Source: an uncultured Rhodocyclaceae bacterium
Lineage (GTDB): Bacteria; Pseudomonadota; Gammaproteobacteria; Burkholderiales; Rhodocyclaceae
Direction: 5' to 3'
Length of the DNA stretch: 6,417 nt
Assembly (NCBI GenBank): GCA_900549295.1
Contig: URNG01000140.1
Location: forward strand, 1-6,417
The translations under genes and the position numbers were made by a program. The notes below the pieces were generated by a model. That model saw only the letters and a list, made by a program, of their open reading frames with translations. It was not told the origin of the DNA and did not search any database. This document shows positions 1-5,879 of this stretch, in pieces (the stretch's first letter is position 1; each line of letters starts with the position of its first letter).

Positions 1-143
1 ATCGGATTTCGCCTGGCCCCCCTGCCGCACCAGCTGCCGACGATCCGGTGGCGAAGCTGAAAAAGGCCAAGGAAATGCTCGACCTCGGGCTGATTACCCA
101 GGCCGATTACGACGCGCTGAAAGCCAAGGCGCTCGGCCTGTAA
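1..143 (+). CDS. C-terminal fragment of a SHOCT-domain protein (5' end outside window)
   Basis: Only the last 46 codons are present, open from the left edge and ending in TAA. The visible part starts with a Pro/Ala-rich linker (PGPPAAPAADDPVAKL) and continues into a short two-helix module containing KAKEMLDLGLITQADYDALK. The pattern 'L..A.EML..GLIT..DYDALKAK.L' is the hallmark of the SHOCT (short C-terminal) domain, which typically forms the very end of oligomeric or membrane-associated proteins. The main domain is not visible. The Ala/Pro linker followed by SHOCT, and the zinc-ribbon gene 20 nt downstream, fit an SPFH-domain (YdjI/'virion core protein'-like) protein, but that is inference from context. 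Other SHOCT-carrying proteins remain possible. The reading frame is certain from the match to the domain pattern; the identity of the full gene is not. Confidence 0.8.
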   Translation, partial: RISPGPPAAPAADDPVAKLKKAKEMLDLGLITQADYDALKAKALGL

Positions 144-163
144 GGACGGCAGCAAGAGCGCTC

Positions 164-1477
164 ATGGCCGCCAACTTGCCTCCTGTATCCCCTGTGTCGC
201 CCGGCGAGAGGACCGCAGCCGAAATCGCCGGCCCGGGCTCGCCGCGCGACGTGCCGCCCTTGCCGGGCGATTTTCCGCTCGACCCGCAGACGCTGCCCAA
301 GCCGATCCGCGATGAACTCCTGGCCCCCGATCCAGTGGCCATCGATACGTCTTCCGCGGAACTGAAGGACGGCCAGAATCATTGCCCCAAATGCGGGGCG
401 ACCGATATCCGGCAACGTCCCGGCAACGACACGCTGATTTGCCTGTACTGCCGCAACGAGTGGCAGGGCCGGCGGGTGGAGGAAGCCTTCGGGCTTGGCG
501 AGGCCATCGACCAACTCAAAGGCACGGTGATCGCCTCCGGCGCGCGGGACATCGCCGCAGATGCCGATAGTCTCGTCAGCTTTCATTGCGCCAGTTGCGG
601 CGCCGAGGTGACGGTCAATACGGAAAACGCGATGACGGCGCGCTGTCACTGGTGCCGGCACGTGTTTGGCGTGAACGAGCAGATCGACAACGGCGCCGTG
701 CCGGACGCGGTTTTGCCGTTTTACATCAAGAAGGATGACGCCGTTGCCCGCATCCGCCAGTTCGTCGGCAAGCGCCGGTTGTTCGCGCTCAAGGCCTTCA
801 AGGCGGAATTCACGCCGGAAAACGTGATTGGCGTGTATCTGCCCTACATGGTCGTGGACGCGCACGTCAGCGCCGACGTGGCGGGTGTCGGCGAAATCGA
901 AACGGCCCGTTATACGCGCGGCAGCGGCAAGGAACAGAAAACCTATTACGACGCCGACGTGTATCGGGTCGAGCGCCACGTGGATTTCACGGTGGACGAT
1001 CTGCCGCTGGAATCTTCCGGCGAGCGCGGCGATCTGGATACGGGGCGCAACACCAACAACATCATCAATACGATTTTGCCTTTTGACACCAAGAACGCGG
1101 TGCAGTGGAACGCGTCTTATCTGGCGGGTTTCAGTTCGGAAAAACGTAACCAGAACGTGGAACAGATGATGCCGCGTCTGGAAGATCAGTTGCTGTCCAT
1201 CGCCCGTTCCCAGGTGGAAAATTCGGTCAGCCGCTATGGCCGTGGCGTGCGCTGGGAGCGGGAAGGGCTGGATTTGCACGGCTCGCGCTGGGTGTCGATG
1301 TATCTGCCGGTCTGGCTGTATTCCTATCAGCAGCAAGGCGGCTTGATCCACTACATCGCCGTCAATGGCCGCACGGGCGAAACCATGGGCAGCATTCCGA
1401 TTCAGCGCTGGAAACTGCTGCTCGCCGCGCTGACCGTCGGCACCTTCCTCGAAGGTGCCGTGCTTTGGTTCATGTGA
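164..1477 (+). CDS. Tandem zinc-ribbon protein with C-terminal membrane anchor (YdjG-like)
   Basis: This is a 437-residue protein. Residues 1-70 are Pro-rich and probably disordered. Two treble four-cysteine modules follow: C74-x2-C77...C93-x2-C96 and C142-x2-C145...C161-x2-C164. Both have the CxxC-(15)-CxxC spacing of TFIIB-type zinc ribbons, so each probably binds one zinc. Residues ~180-410 form a mixed alpha/beta region I cannot assign, and the last 22 residues (WKLLLAALTVGTFLEGAVLW...) form one hydrophobic helix. The protein is therefore likely tail-anchored, with its bulk in the cytosol. Such proteins are often misannotated as primosomal protein N' or 'TFIIB-type zinc ribbon' proteins; there is no helicase or transcription-factor core here. 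B. subtilis YdjG, in the pspA operon, has comparable architecture. The start is ATG, 20 nt after the SHOCT gene, with a weak AAGAG at 154-158. The cellular role is unknown; an envelope-stress partner is inference. Confidence 0.88.
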   Translation: MAANLPPVSPVSPGERTAAEIAGPGSPRDVPPLPGDFPLDPQTLPKPIRDELLAPDPVAIDTSSAELKDGQNHCPKCGATDIRQRPGNDTLICLYCRNEWQGRRVEEAFGLGEAIDQLKGTVIASGARDIAADADSLVSFHCASCGAEVTVNTENAMTARCHWCRHVFGVNEQIDNGAVPDAVLPFYIKKDDAVARIRQFVGKRRLFALKAFKAEFTPENVIGVYLPYMVVDAHVSADVAGVGEIETARYTRGSGKEQKTYYDADVYRVERHVDFTVDDLPLESSGERGDLDTGRNTNNIINTILPFDTKNAVQWNASYLAGFSSEKRNQNVEQMMPRLEDQLLSIARSQVENSVSRYGRGVRWEREGLDLHGSRWVSMYLPVWLYSYQQQGGLIHYIAVNGRTGETMGSIPIQRWKLLLAALTVGTFLEGAVLWFM

Positions 1478-1483
1478 GCCGCC

Positions 1484-1726
1484 ATGGATGAGAACGAACT
1501 CCTCTTGCTTCTGCTCGGCCCCGCCGGGAGCGTCGGCTTTTACTGGGCCATGTACCGCTACTACCGCAACACCGACAAATCGCACGCCTTCGAGCGCGAG
1601 ACGGCCGTCGAAGCCCGGCCGGTGAGCGGCTCGGATCAGAAGGTGGATGCCATCCGGGGGACGCAGAAATCCAGTATCGATGGCAACAACGTGCGCGACT
1701 ACCGCCGGCGGGTGCGGCGGGTGTAG
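1484..1726 (+). CDS. Small membrane protein of unknown function (80 aa)
   Basis: I do not recognise a named family. Residues ~4-25 (ELLLLLLGPAGSVGFYWAMY) are a hydrophobic segment able to span the membrane once. The remaining ~55 residues are hydrophilic and end in a strongly basic tail (NNVRDYRRRVRRV). The start codon lies only 6 nt after the stop of the zinc-ribbon gene and has no clear Shine-Dalgarno sequence, which suggests translational coupling and a shared function with it. The intact frame, the sensible composition (one helix, charged tail, aromatic belt FYWAMYRYYR at the membrane edge) and the tight spacing support a real gene. A likely topology is the helix in the inner membrane with the basic tail in the cytosol, following the positive-inside rule. 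The function cannot be stated. Confidence 0.72.
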   Translation: MDENELLLLLLGPAGSVGFYWAMYRYYRNTDKSHAFERETAVEARPVSGSDQKVDAIRGTQKSSIDGNNVRDYRRRVRRV

Positions 1727-1891
1727 GCTCTTGGGTTGCCGGAAACAAGGTGGTCAGCGCCAAATCGCAGCCTGCCTGCAATCCCAAGTTGCCGAAGCCG
1801 CTGCTGTCGCCCTGGCTGCTGCCCTGCAACTGACTGACATCGAGCGCCTGCCGTAACGTCTCCTTGTGCAAGTTTTTACGGAGCCATCGCC
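1727..1891. other. Intergenic spacer before the nuclease gene
   Basis: This 165-nt stretch separates the zinc-ribbon cluster from the nuclease gene. I see no tRNA, no strong terminator with a T-run and no clear sigma70 promoter. ORFs cross it on both strands, but none has a ribosome binding site or recognisable content. Near its end, CCGTAA (1851-1856) can pair with TTACGG (1876-1881), the latter overlapping the ribosome binding site of the nuclease gene. Confidence 0.5.
1878..1883 (+). promoter_or_regulatory. Ribosome binding site of the nuclease gene
   Basis: ACGGAG lies 8 nt upstream of the ATG at 1892. It fixes the start of the nuclease gene and shows that the gene is translated independently of the cluster to its left. 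Confidence 0.65.
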
Positions 1892-2905
1892 ATGACCACC
1901 ATCCCGCAACCCGCCGATTTCTCCGAAATCGCCCAACTCATCGCCAGCGCCAAACAACGGGCGGTGCAGGCAGTCAACACCACGCTGATCGAGTTGTATT
2001 GGCAGATCGGTGAGCGCATCAGCCACAAGGTGGCCGCCGCCGAATGGGGCGATGGCGTGGTGGAGCAACTGGCGTACTATCTGGCGCAAACCCAGCCAGG
2101 GTTACGCGGCTTCACCCGCCGCAACCTGTTCAGGATGCGGCATTTCTACGAGGCGTACCCCGACGCTGAAATTGTGTCAGCACTGCTGACACAATTGCCC
2201 TGGACGCACCACCTCATCATTCTGAGCCAGAGCAAACACCCGGATGAACGCGAGTTCTACCTGCGGCTGGCGGCGCAGGAGCAATGGAGCAGCCGCCATC
2301 TGGAGCGCCAGTTCAAGGCCGCTTTGTTCGAGCGCATGGTGCTGTCCCCGCCAAAAATCTCACCAGTGGTGAGACAAATTCACCCAGACGCAGCCAGTGT
2401 TTTTCGCGATAGTTATCTTGTTGAATTTCTAGAGCTTTCTGAAGTTCATGCGGAAGCCGATCTGCATCGCGGCCTGCTGGCGCGGCTCAAGGAATTTTTG
2501 ATCGAATTGGGCCGGGATTTCTGCTTCGTGGGCAGCGAGTTTCCCGTGCAGGTCGGCGGGCGCGATTTTGCGCTGGATTTGCTGTTCTTCCATCGCGGCT
2601 TGAATTGTCTGGTTGCCATCGAGTTGAAGGTCGGGCGCTTCGAGCCGGAATATCTGGGCAAGCTGAACTTCTATCTGGAGGCGCTGGATCGGGACGTGCG
2701 CAAGCCGCATGAAAATCCGGCCATCGGCGTGCTGCTGTGCGCCAGCAAGGATGATGAAGTGGTGGAGTACGCCTTGAGCCGCACCACTTCACCGGCGTTG
2801 ATTGCCCAATACCAGACCCAGTTGCCGGATAAGGCGCTGTTGCAGGCCAAGCTGCACGAGTTCTATCTGCAAAACACCCAAATCATGAATGATGATGCCG
2901 AATGA
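1892..2905 (+). CDS. YhcG/DUF1016-type PDDEXK nuclease domain protein
   Basis: This 337-residue protein has the two-part YhcG (DUF1016) architecture. The N-terminal helical domain (about 10-150) shows the family signatures LIELYWQIGERI, FTRRNLFRMRHFYEAYP (74-90) and LPWTHHLIILSQ. The C-terminal restriction-endonuclease-like domain (about 165-330) contains FRDSYLVEFLEL, FALDLLFFHR with candidate catalytic D229, VAIELK with E244 and K246, and the conserved EPEYLGKLNFYLEALD. The D...ExK core is intact, so an active metal-dependent DNase is likely. E. coli YhcG is somewhat longer, but both domains appear complete here. Family members are scattered and mobile, often near restriction-modification or other defence genes; a biological role is not firmly set. 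Here the gene stands alone between unrelated operons, with its own ribosome binding site. It carries two internal palindromes (2170-2196, 2358-2374) and an AT-rich patch near 2401-2450, suggesting a mosaic or acquired gene. Confidence 0.93.
   Translation: MTTIPQPADFSEIAQLIASAKQRAVQAVNTTLIELYWQIGERISHKVAAAEWGDGVVEQLAYYLAQTQPGLRGFTRRNLFRMRHFYEAYPDAEIVSALLTQLPWTHHLIILSQSKHPDEREFYLRLAAQEQWSSRHLERQFKAALFERMVLSPPKISPVVRQIHPDAASVFRDSYLVEFLELSEVHAEADLHRGLLARLKEFLIELGRDFCFVGSEFPVQVGGRDFALDLLFFHRGLNCLVAIELKVGRFEPEYLGKLNFYLEALDRDVRKPHENPAIGVLLCASKDDEVVEYALSRTTSPALIAQYQTQLPDKALLQAKLHEFYLQNTQIMNDDAE
2170..2196. repeat. Perfect 13-bp palindrome inside the nuclease gene (copy 1)
   Basis: AATTGTGTCAGCA (2170-2182) and its exact reverse complement (2184-2196) are separated by the single base C2183. 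In frame it encodes residues 94-102 (IVSALLTQL), between the RMRHFYEAYP and WTHHLI motifs of the N-terminal domain. It shares its inner pattern with the palindrome at 2358-2374. Confidence 0.9.
2358..2374. repeat. Perfect 8-bp palindrome inside the nuclease gene (copy 2)
   Basis: TCTCACCA (2358-2365) and TGGTGAGA (2367-2374) are exact reverse complements around G2366. The codons read ISPVVRQI, between the N-terminal and nuclease domains. Aligned with copy 1, the core reads TCA-S-CA-S-TG-S-TGA, with G and C exchanged at the paired positions. Confidence 0.88.
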
Positions 2906-3009
2906 GTATGGTGCCGGTTCATACATGCCGGAATAAGCAATTTCGGGTGTTTGCATGCACTTGGTTCGCTGCGGGGTTATAGCCGGTTGAGTTGAGCCAG
3001 GGATGTTCC
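2906..3009. other. Convergent intergenic spacer between nuclease gene and feoC
   Basis: This 104-nt spacer lies where the rightward nuclease gene meets the leftward feo operon. It holds only weak hairpin potential (GTATG...CATAC near 2906-2924) and a TGCCGG repeated at about 2914 and 2928. No GC-rich stem followed by a T-run is visible on either strand, so no intrinsic terminator is called. Confidence 0.5.
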
Positions 3010-3237
3010 TCAATCCCCTCCAATCCACTCAAACAACTCCACCGTCTCCGGCTTGCACTTGCTGCACCCGCCGCCGCAGGCCGTGCCGGCGGGCAGGGGG
3101 CGGATGCGGCCTTTGCGGGTGAGCATGGCGAGCATGCCGCGCAGGGCGTCGGGGCTGGTGTCGAGCGCGCCGGCCAGGTCGGTCAGGCTGACGCGCTTGT
3201 TTTGGCGCAGGTGGTTTTCGACGCGGGCGAGGATCAT
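3010..3237 (-). CDS. feoC: FeoC-like [Fe-S]/winged-helix protein of ferrous iron uptake
   Basis: This is a 75-residue protein. Residues 1-50 form the FeoC winged-helix fold (MILARVENHL...VSLTDLAGALDTSPDALRGM...RKGRIRPL), and residues 54-61 hold the wing cysteine cluster C54-x3-C58-x2-C61. In enterobacterial FeoC a four-cysteine wing can bind an Fe-S cluster and the protein binds FeoB; some members have been proposed as regulators or as protectors of FeoB from proteolysis. Only three cysteines are present here. The ATG is chosen because the family motif begins at it, and because GAGG (3244-3247, - strand) sits 6 nt upstream, overlapping the feoB stop. A longer in-frame extension up to 3441 only shadows feoB. 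The gene starts 8 nt after feoB ends, so it is the last gene of the feo operon and is likely co-translated with feoB. Confidence 0.9.
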   Translation of the reverse strand: MILARVENHLRQNKRVSLTDLAGALDTSPDALRGMLAMLTRKGRIRPLPAGTACGGGCSKCKPETVELFEWIGGD

Positions 3238-3245
3238 GGCGCGCC

Positions 3246-5612
3246 TCAGCCTTGCTGCGTCTGCAATTGCTTCGGCTGGCCGGGCGCGGGTTTTTCGCCT
3301 TGCCAGCGCATGAACAGGAAGAAGGCGGTGAAGGCGGCGGCGACGATGCCGATCCAGGTCAGGGCGCTGGCCGGGGCGCGGCCATAGATGCTGATCTGGT
3401 AGGCCACCGTGGCCATGCCGTAGGCGAGGCCGGTCGTCCACACGGCGACGAAGGCCGTCCAGCGCGCGCCGCTTTCCTGGTAGACCGCAGCAATCGCCGC
3501 CGTGCAGGGGAAATAGAGCAGGATGAACAGCAGGTAGGCGAAGGCGCCGCCGCTGCCGTCGAAGCGGGCGACCATCGCGCCGAAGGTGCCGGCGGAGACT
3601 TCCTGTTCTTCGGCGACGGCTTCCTGATCGCTGAGGTCGCCGACTTCGATGCCGAGCGGGTCGGCCCAGGCGCCGAAGGCTTCGCCGAGTTTTTCCGGGA
3701 TGGTGGCGAAGGCGTCGCCCAGCGCATTGGCGAGGTCGAAGGGTTCTTCTTCCTCGGCTTCTTTGCCTGCGGCGGCGGCATCCTGGGCGGCAAGCGCGGA
3801 ATAGGTGGCGTCGAGGGTGCCGATTACCGCTTCCTTGGCCAGCACGCCGGTGAAGATGCCGACGGCGGCGGGCCAGTTTTCCGCGTTCAGGCCCATCGGC
3901 GCGAAAGCGGGGGAGATGCTGCGACCGATTTCGGCGAGCACCGACTTGTCGCTGTCCTCGTTGCCGTAGCTGCCGTCAGTGCCGATGGCGTTGAGGAAGT
4001 TGAGCACCAGCACCATCGGCACGATGACGCGGCCGGCGCGGACGATGAAACCCTTGAGGCGATCCCAGGTGCGGATCAGGATGCCCTTGACGGTGGGCAG
4101 GTGGTAGGGCGGCAGTTCCATGATGAACGGCGTCGCCTCGCCCTTGAGCAGGGTTTTCTTGAGCAGCAGGCCGGTCAGCACGGCGGCGGCGATGCCGATC
4201 AGGTAGAGGGCGAACACGACGTTCTGGCCGTTGTTCGGGAAGAAGGCGGCGGCGAACAGCACGTACACCGGCAGGCGCGCGCCGCAGGACATGAAGGGGG
4301 CCATGGCGATGGTCATCAGGCGGTCGCGGCGCTGTTCCAGGGTGCGCGTCGCCATGATCGCCGGGACGTTGCAGCCGAAGCCGACGATCAGCGGCACGAA
4401 GGATTTGCCGGGCAGCCCGACCCAGCGCATGAAGCGATCCATGACGAAGGCGGCGCGGGCCATGTAGCCGGAATCTTCGAGCACTGACAGGAACAGGTAG
4501 AGGAAGGCGATGACCGGGATGAAGGTGGCCACCGTCTGGATACCGCCGCCGATGCCCTTGGCGAGCATGACGTTGAGCCATTCCGGCACGCCCAGACCGG
4601 TGAGCAGGTGGCCGAAGCCATCGACCAGCAAAGCGCCGGTGAATTGATCGAAGAAGTCGATGAAGGCGCCGCCGATCTGGATGGTGAACATGAACATCAG
4701 GTACATCATCAGGAGGAAGATCGGGATGCCCAGCATCCGGTTGAGGACGACGCGGTCGATGCGGTCGGTGAGGTCGCGCGTGATCTGGCCGGTGACGCGC
4801 ACGCTGGCGTTGGCGATGCGGTTGGCGGCGCTGTAGCGGGCGTCGGCGATCAGGATGTCGAGATCGTCGCCGAAGGCCAGCGCCGCAGCACTGGCCGCGT
4901 CGGCGAGCGCCGGGCCGGCGCTGCGGCGGGCCAGATCGTCGCCTTCGAGCAGGCGGGTGGCGAGCCAGCGCGGTTCGGTGCTGGCGAGTGCGGTTTCGTT
5001 GCCTTTTTCGTTGCTGCTTTCATTGCTGATGCGCCCGGCCAGTTGCTCGATGGCCGCGCCCAGTTCGCCGGGGAAAGCGACCAGACTGCGGCTGCGCGTC
5101 GGCGCTGCGGCGGCTTTGGCGATGGCGTCCTTCAGTTCGGCGATGCCGCTGCCGGTCGAGGCGACGACGGGAGCCACCGGGCAGCCGAGCGCCGCGGACA
5201 GCACGGCGACGTCGATCTGCATCCCCTTGGTCTGCGCCACGTCGGTCATGTTGAGGACGAGCAGCAGCGGCAGGCCCATCTCGGCCAGTTGCGTGGTCAG
5301 GTAGAGGTTACGCTCCAGATTGGAGGCATCGACGATGTTGATGATGAGGTCGGCCTCGCCGCCATGCACGAAATCGCGGGCGACCAGTTCGTCCAGCGAA
5401 ACCTCGTGGTCGATGACGTCCAGCGAATAGGTGCCGGGTAGGTCGATCACCTCGACTGCCTGACCGGCGTGGCGGTATTCGCCGCTCTTTTTCTCGACGG
5501 TGACGCCGGGCCAGTTGCCGACGCGCTGCTTGGCTCCGGTCAGGGCGTTGAACAGGGTGGTCTTGCCGCAGTTCGGATTGCCGACCAGGGCGATGCTCAG
5601 GTTCGTTTTCAT
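3246..5612 (-). CDS. feoB: Ferrous iron permease FeoB
   Basis: This inner membrane Fe(II) transporter has a cytosolic GTPase domain and is 788 residues long, near the E. coli length (773). The G domain comes first: G1 GNPNCGKT (11-18), switch I around NWPGVTVE (33-40), G3 DLPG (57-60), G4 NMTD (121-124) and a G5-like ASTGSG near 151. A helical linker/GDI region (about 170-290) follows, then the membrane part from about 295 with two Gate modules. The conserved transport cysteines are present: C414 in GFGCNVPA, C443 in MSCGARLPVY and C703 in YFPCTAA. An acidic, Ala-rich loop occupies about 607-675. A GTG three bases upstream is possible, but the ATG at 5612 has GGAG 8 nt before it and shares one base with the feoA stop (TGATG), implying coupled translation. 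FeoA is separate rather than fused. The protein is intact, with no missing motif. Confidence 0.98.
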   Translation of the reverse strand: MKTNLSIALVGNPNCGKTTLFNALTGAKQRVGNWPGVTVEKKSGEYRHAGQAVEVIDLPGTYSLDVIDHEVSLDELVARDFVHGGEADLIINIVDASNLERNLYLTTQLAEMGLPLLLVLNMTDVAQTKGMQIDVAVLSAALGCPVAPVVASTGSGIAELKDAIAKAAAAPTRSRSLVAFPGELGAAIEQLAGRISNESSNEKGNETALASTEPRWLATRLLEGDDLARRSAGPALADAASAAALAFGDDLDILIADARYSAANRIANASVRVTGQITRDLTDRIDRVVLNRMLGIPIFLLMMYLMFMFTIQIGGAFIDFFDQFTGALLVDGFGHLLTGLGVPEWLNVMLAKGIGGGIQTVATFIPVIAFLYLFLSVLEDSGYMARAAFVMDRFMRWVGLPGKSFVPLIVGFGCNVPAIMATRTLEQRRDRLMTIAMAPFMSCGARLPVYVLFAAAFFPNNGQNVVFALYLIGIAAAVLTGLLLKKTLLKGEATPFIMELPPYHLPTVKGILIRTWDRLKGFIVRAGRVIVPMVLVLNFLNAIGTDGSYGNEDSDKSVLAEIGRSISPAFAPMGLNAENWPAAVGIFTGVLAKEAVIGTLDATYSALAAQDAAAAGKEAEEEEPFDLANALGDAFATIPEKLGEAFGAWADPLGIEVGDLSDQEAVAEEQEVSAGTFGAMVARFDGSGGAFAYLLFILLYFPCTAAIAAVYQESGARWTAFVAVWTTGLAYGMATVAYQISIYGRAPASALTWIGIVAAAFTAFFLFMRWQGEKPAPGQPKQLQTQQG

Positions 5613-5842
5613 CACAGTTTCTCCACGTTCAGGCTGGCGGCTTCTTCCTTGCGCAGGGAGAGGTTGCAGCCGCGCACCCGGATCTCCACCGGGTCGCCCA
5701 TCGGCGCGACGCGCACGATGTGGATGTCGATGCCGGGCGTCAGGCCCATGCTGAGCAGCTTGCGCCGGTAAGCGCCGCCCGCTTCGCTGTAGCCGGTCAC
5801 TTTGCCGCGATCGCCCACTTGCAGTTCTCCCAAGGTCGTCAT
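5612..5842 (-). CDS. feoA: Ferrous iron transport protein FeoA (canonical copy)
   Basis: This 76-residue FeoA/SH3-like protein carries the full family pattern: LGELQVGDRGKV at the start, YRRKLLSMGLTPG (25-37), RVAPMGDPVEI (44-54) and RGCNLSLRKEEA (57-68). FeoA is a small cytosolic partner of FeoB needed for efficient Fe(II) uptake. The ATG at 5842 is preferred over an in-frame TTG at 5872, because GGAG lies 9 nt upstream and the FeoA motif begins just after it. The TTG would only add a ten-residue non-conserved tail. The stop overlaps the feoB ATG by one base, and the histidine-rich FeoA gene ends 37 nt upstream. This copy, rather than the upstream one, is the likely partner of FeoB. Confidence 0.95.
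   Translation of the reverse strand: MTTLGELQVGDRGKVTGYSEAGGAYRRKLLSMGLTPGIDIHIVRVAPMGDPVEIRVRGCNLSLRKEEAASLNVEKL
5621..5624 (-). promoter_or_regulatory. Ribosome binding site of feoB
   Basis: GGAG on the minus strand lies 8 nt before the ATG at 5612, inside the end of feoA. It favours this ATG over the GTG at 5615, which would leave only 5 nt. Confidence 0.65.
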
Positions 5843-5851
5843 AGTTGTTTT

Positions 5852-5855
5852 CTCC
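5852..5855 (-). promoter_or_regulatory. Ribosome binding site deciding the feoA start
   Basis: GGAG on the minus strand, within ACGGAG, lies 9 nt before the ATG at 5842. It selects that codon over the upstream TTG at 5872. Confidence 0.7.
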
Positions 5856-5879
5856 GTTTTTCCGTATCGCAAAATCTGG

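Noticed and set aside
107..1585. A 492-codon open frame on the minus strand opposite the zinc-ribbon gene
   Set aside because: It is a mirror of a GC-rich coding strand. The plus frame has eight ordered zinc-ribbon cysteines and a membrane anchor, while the minus frame is a low-information mix rich in His, Arg and Ala with no known motif.
1470..1871. Minus-strand open frame with a plausible-looking stretch (around SQLQGSSQGDSSGFGNLGLQ) in the spacer at 1727-1871
   Set aside because: It starts with TTG and has no family resemblance. It continues antisense through the 80-residue gene into low-complexity Arg/Ser. It could be a gene remnant, but nothing supports this.
2906..3009. Candidate bidirectional terminator between the nuclease gene and feoC
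   Set aside because: Only 5-bp stems with long loops (such as GTATG...CATAC) and no T-runs are present, which is too weak to call.
3238..3245. GGCGCGCC palindrome exactly filling the gap between feoB and feoC
   Set aside because: An 8-bp GC palindrome is expected by chance in DNA of this composition, and the spacing is explained by the GAGG ribosome binding site overlapping the feoB stop.
3590..3795. Acidic, Ala-rich insertion in FeoB (about residues 607-675) as a possible novel domain
   Set aside because: E. coli-type FeoB proteins have a comparable variable acidic loop at this place before the second Gate region, so it is ordinary variation.
3252..4487. A 411-codon plus-strand open frame opposite feoB
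   Set aside because: It is composed mainly of Gly, Ala, Asp, Glu and His repeats, with no motif. FeoB on the other strand is unmistakable over the whole region.
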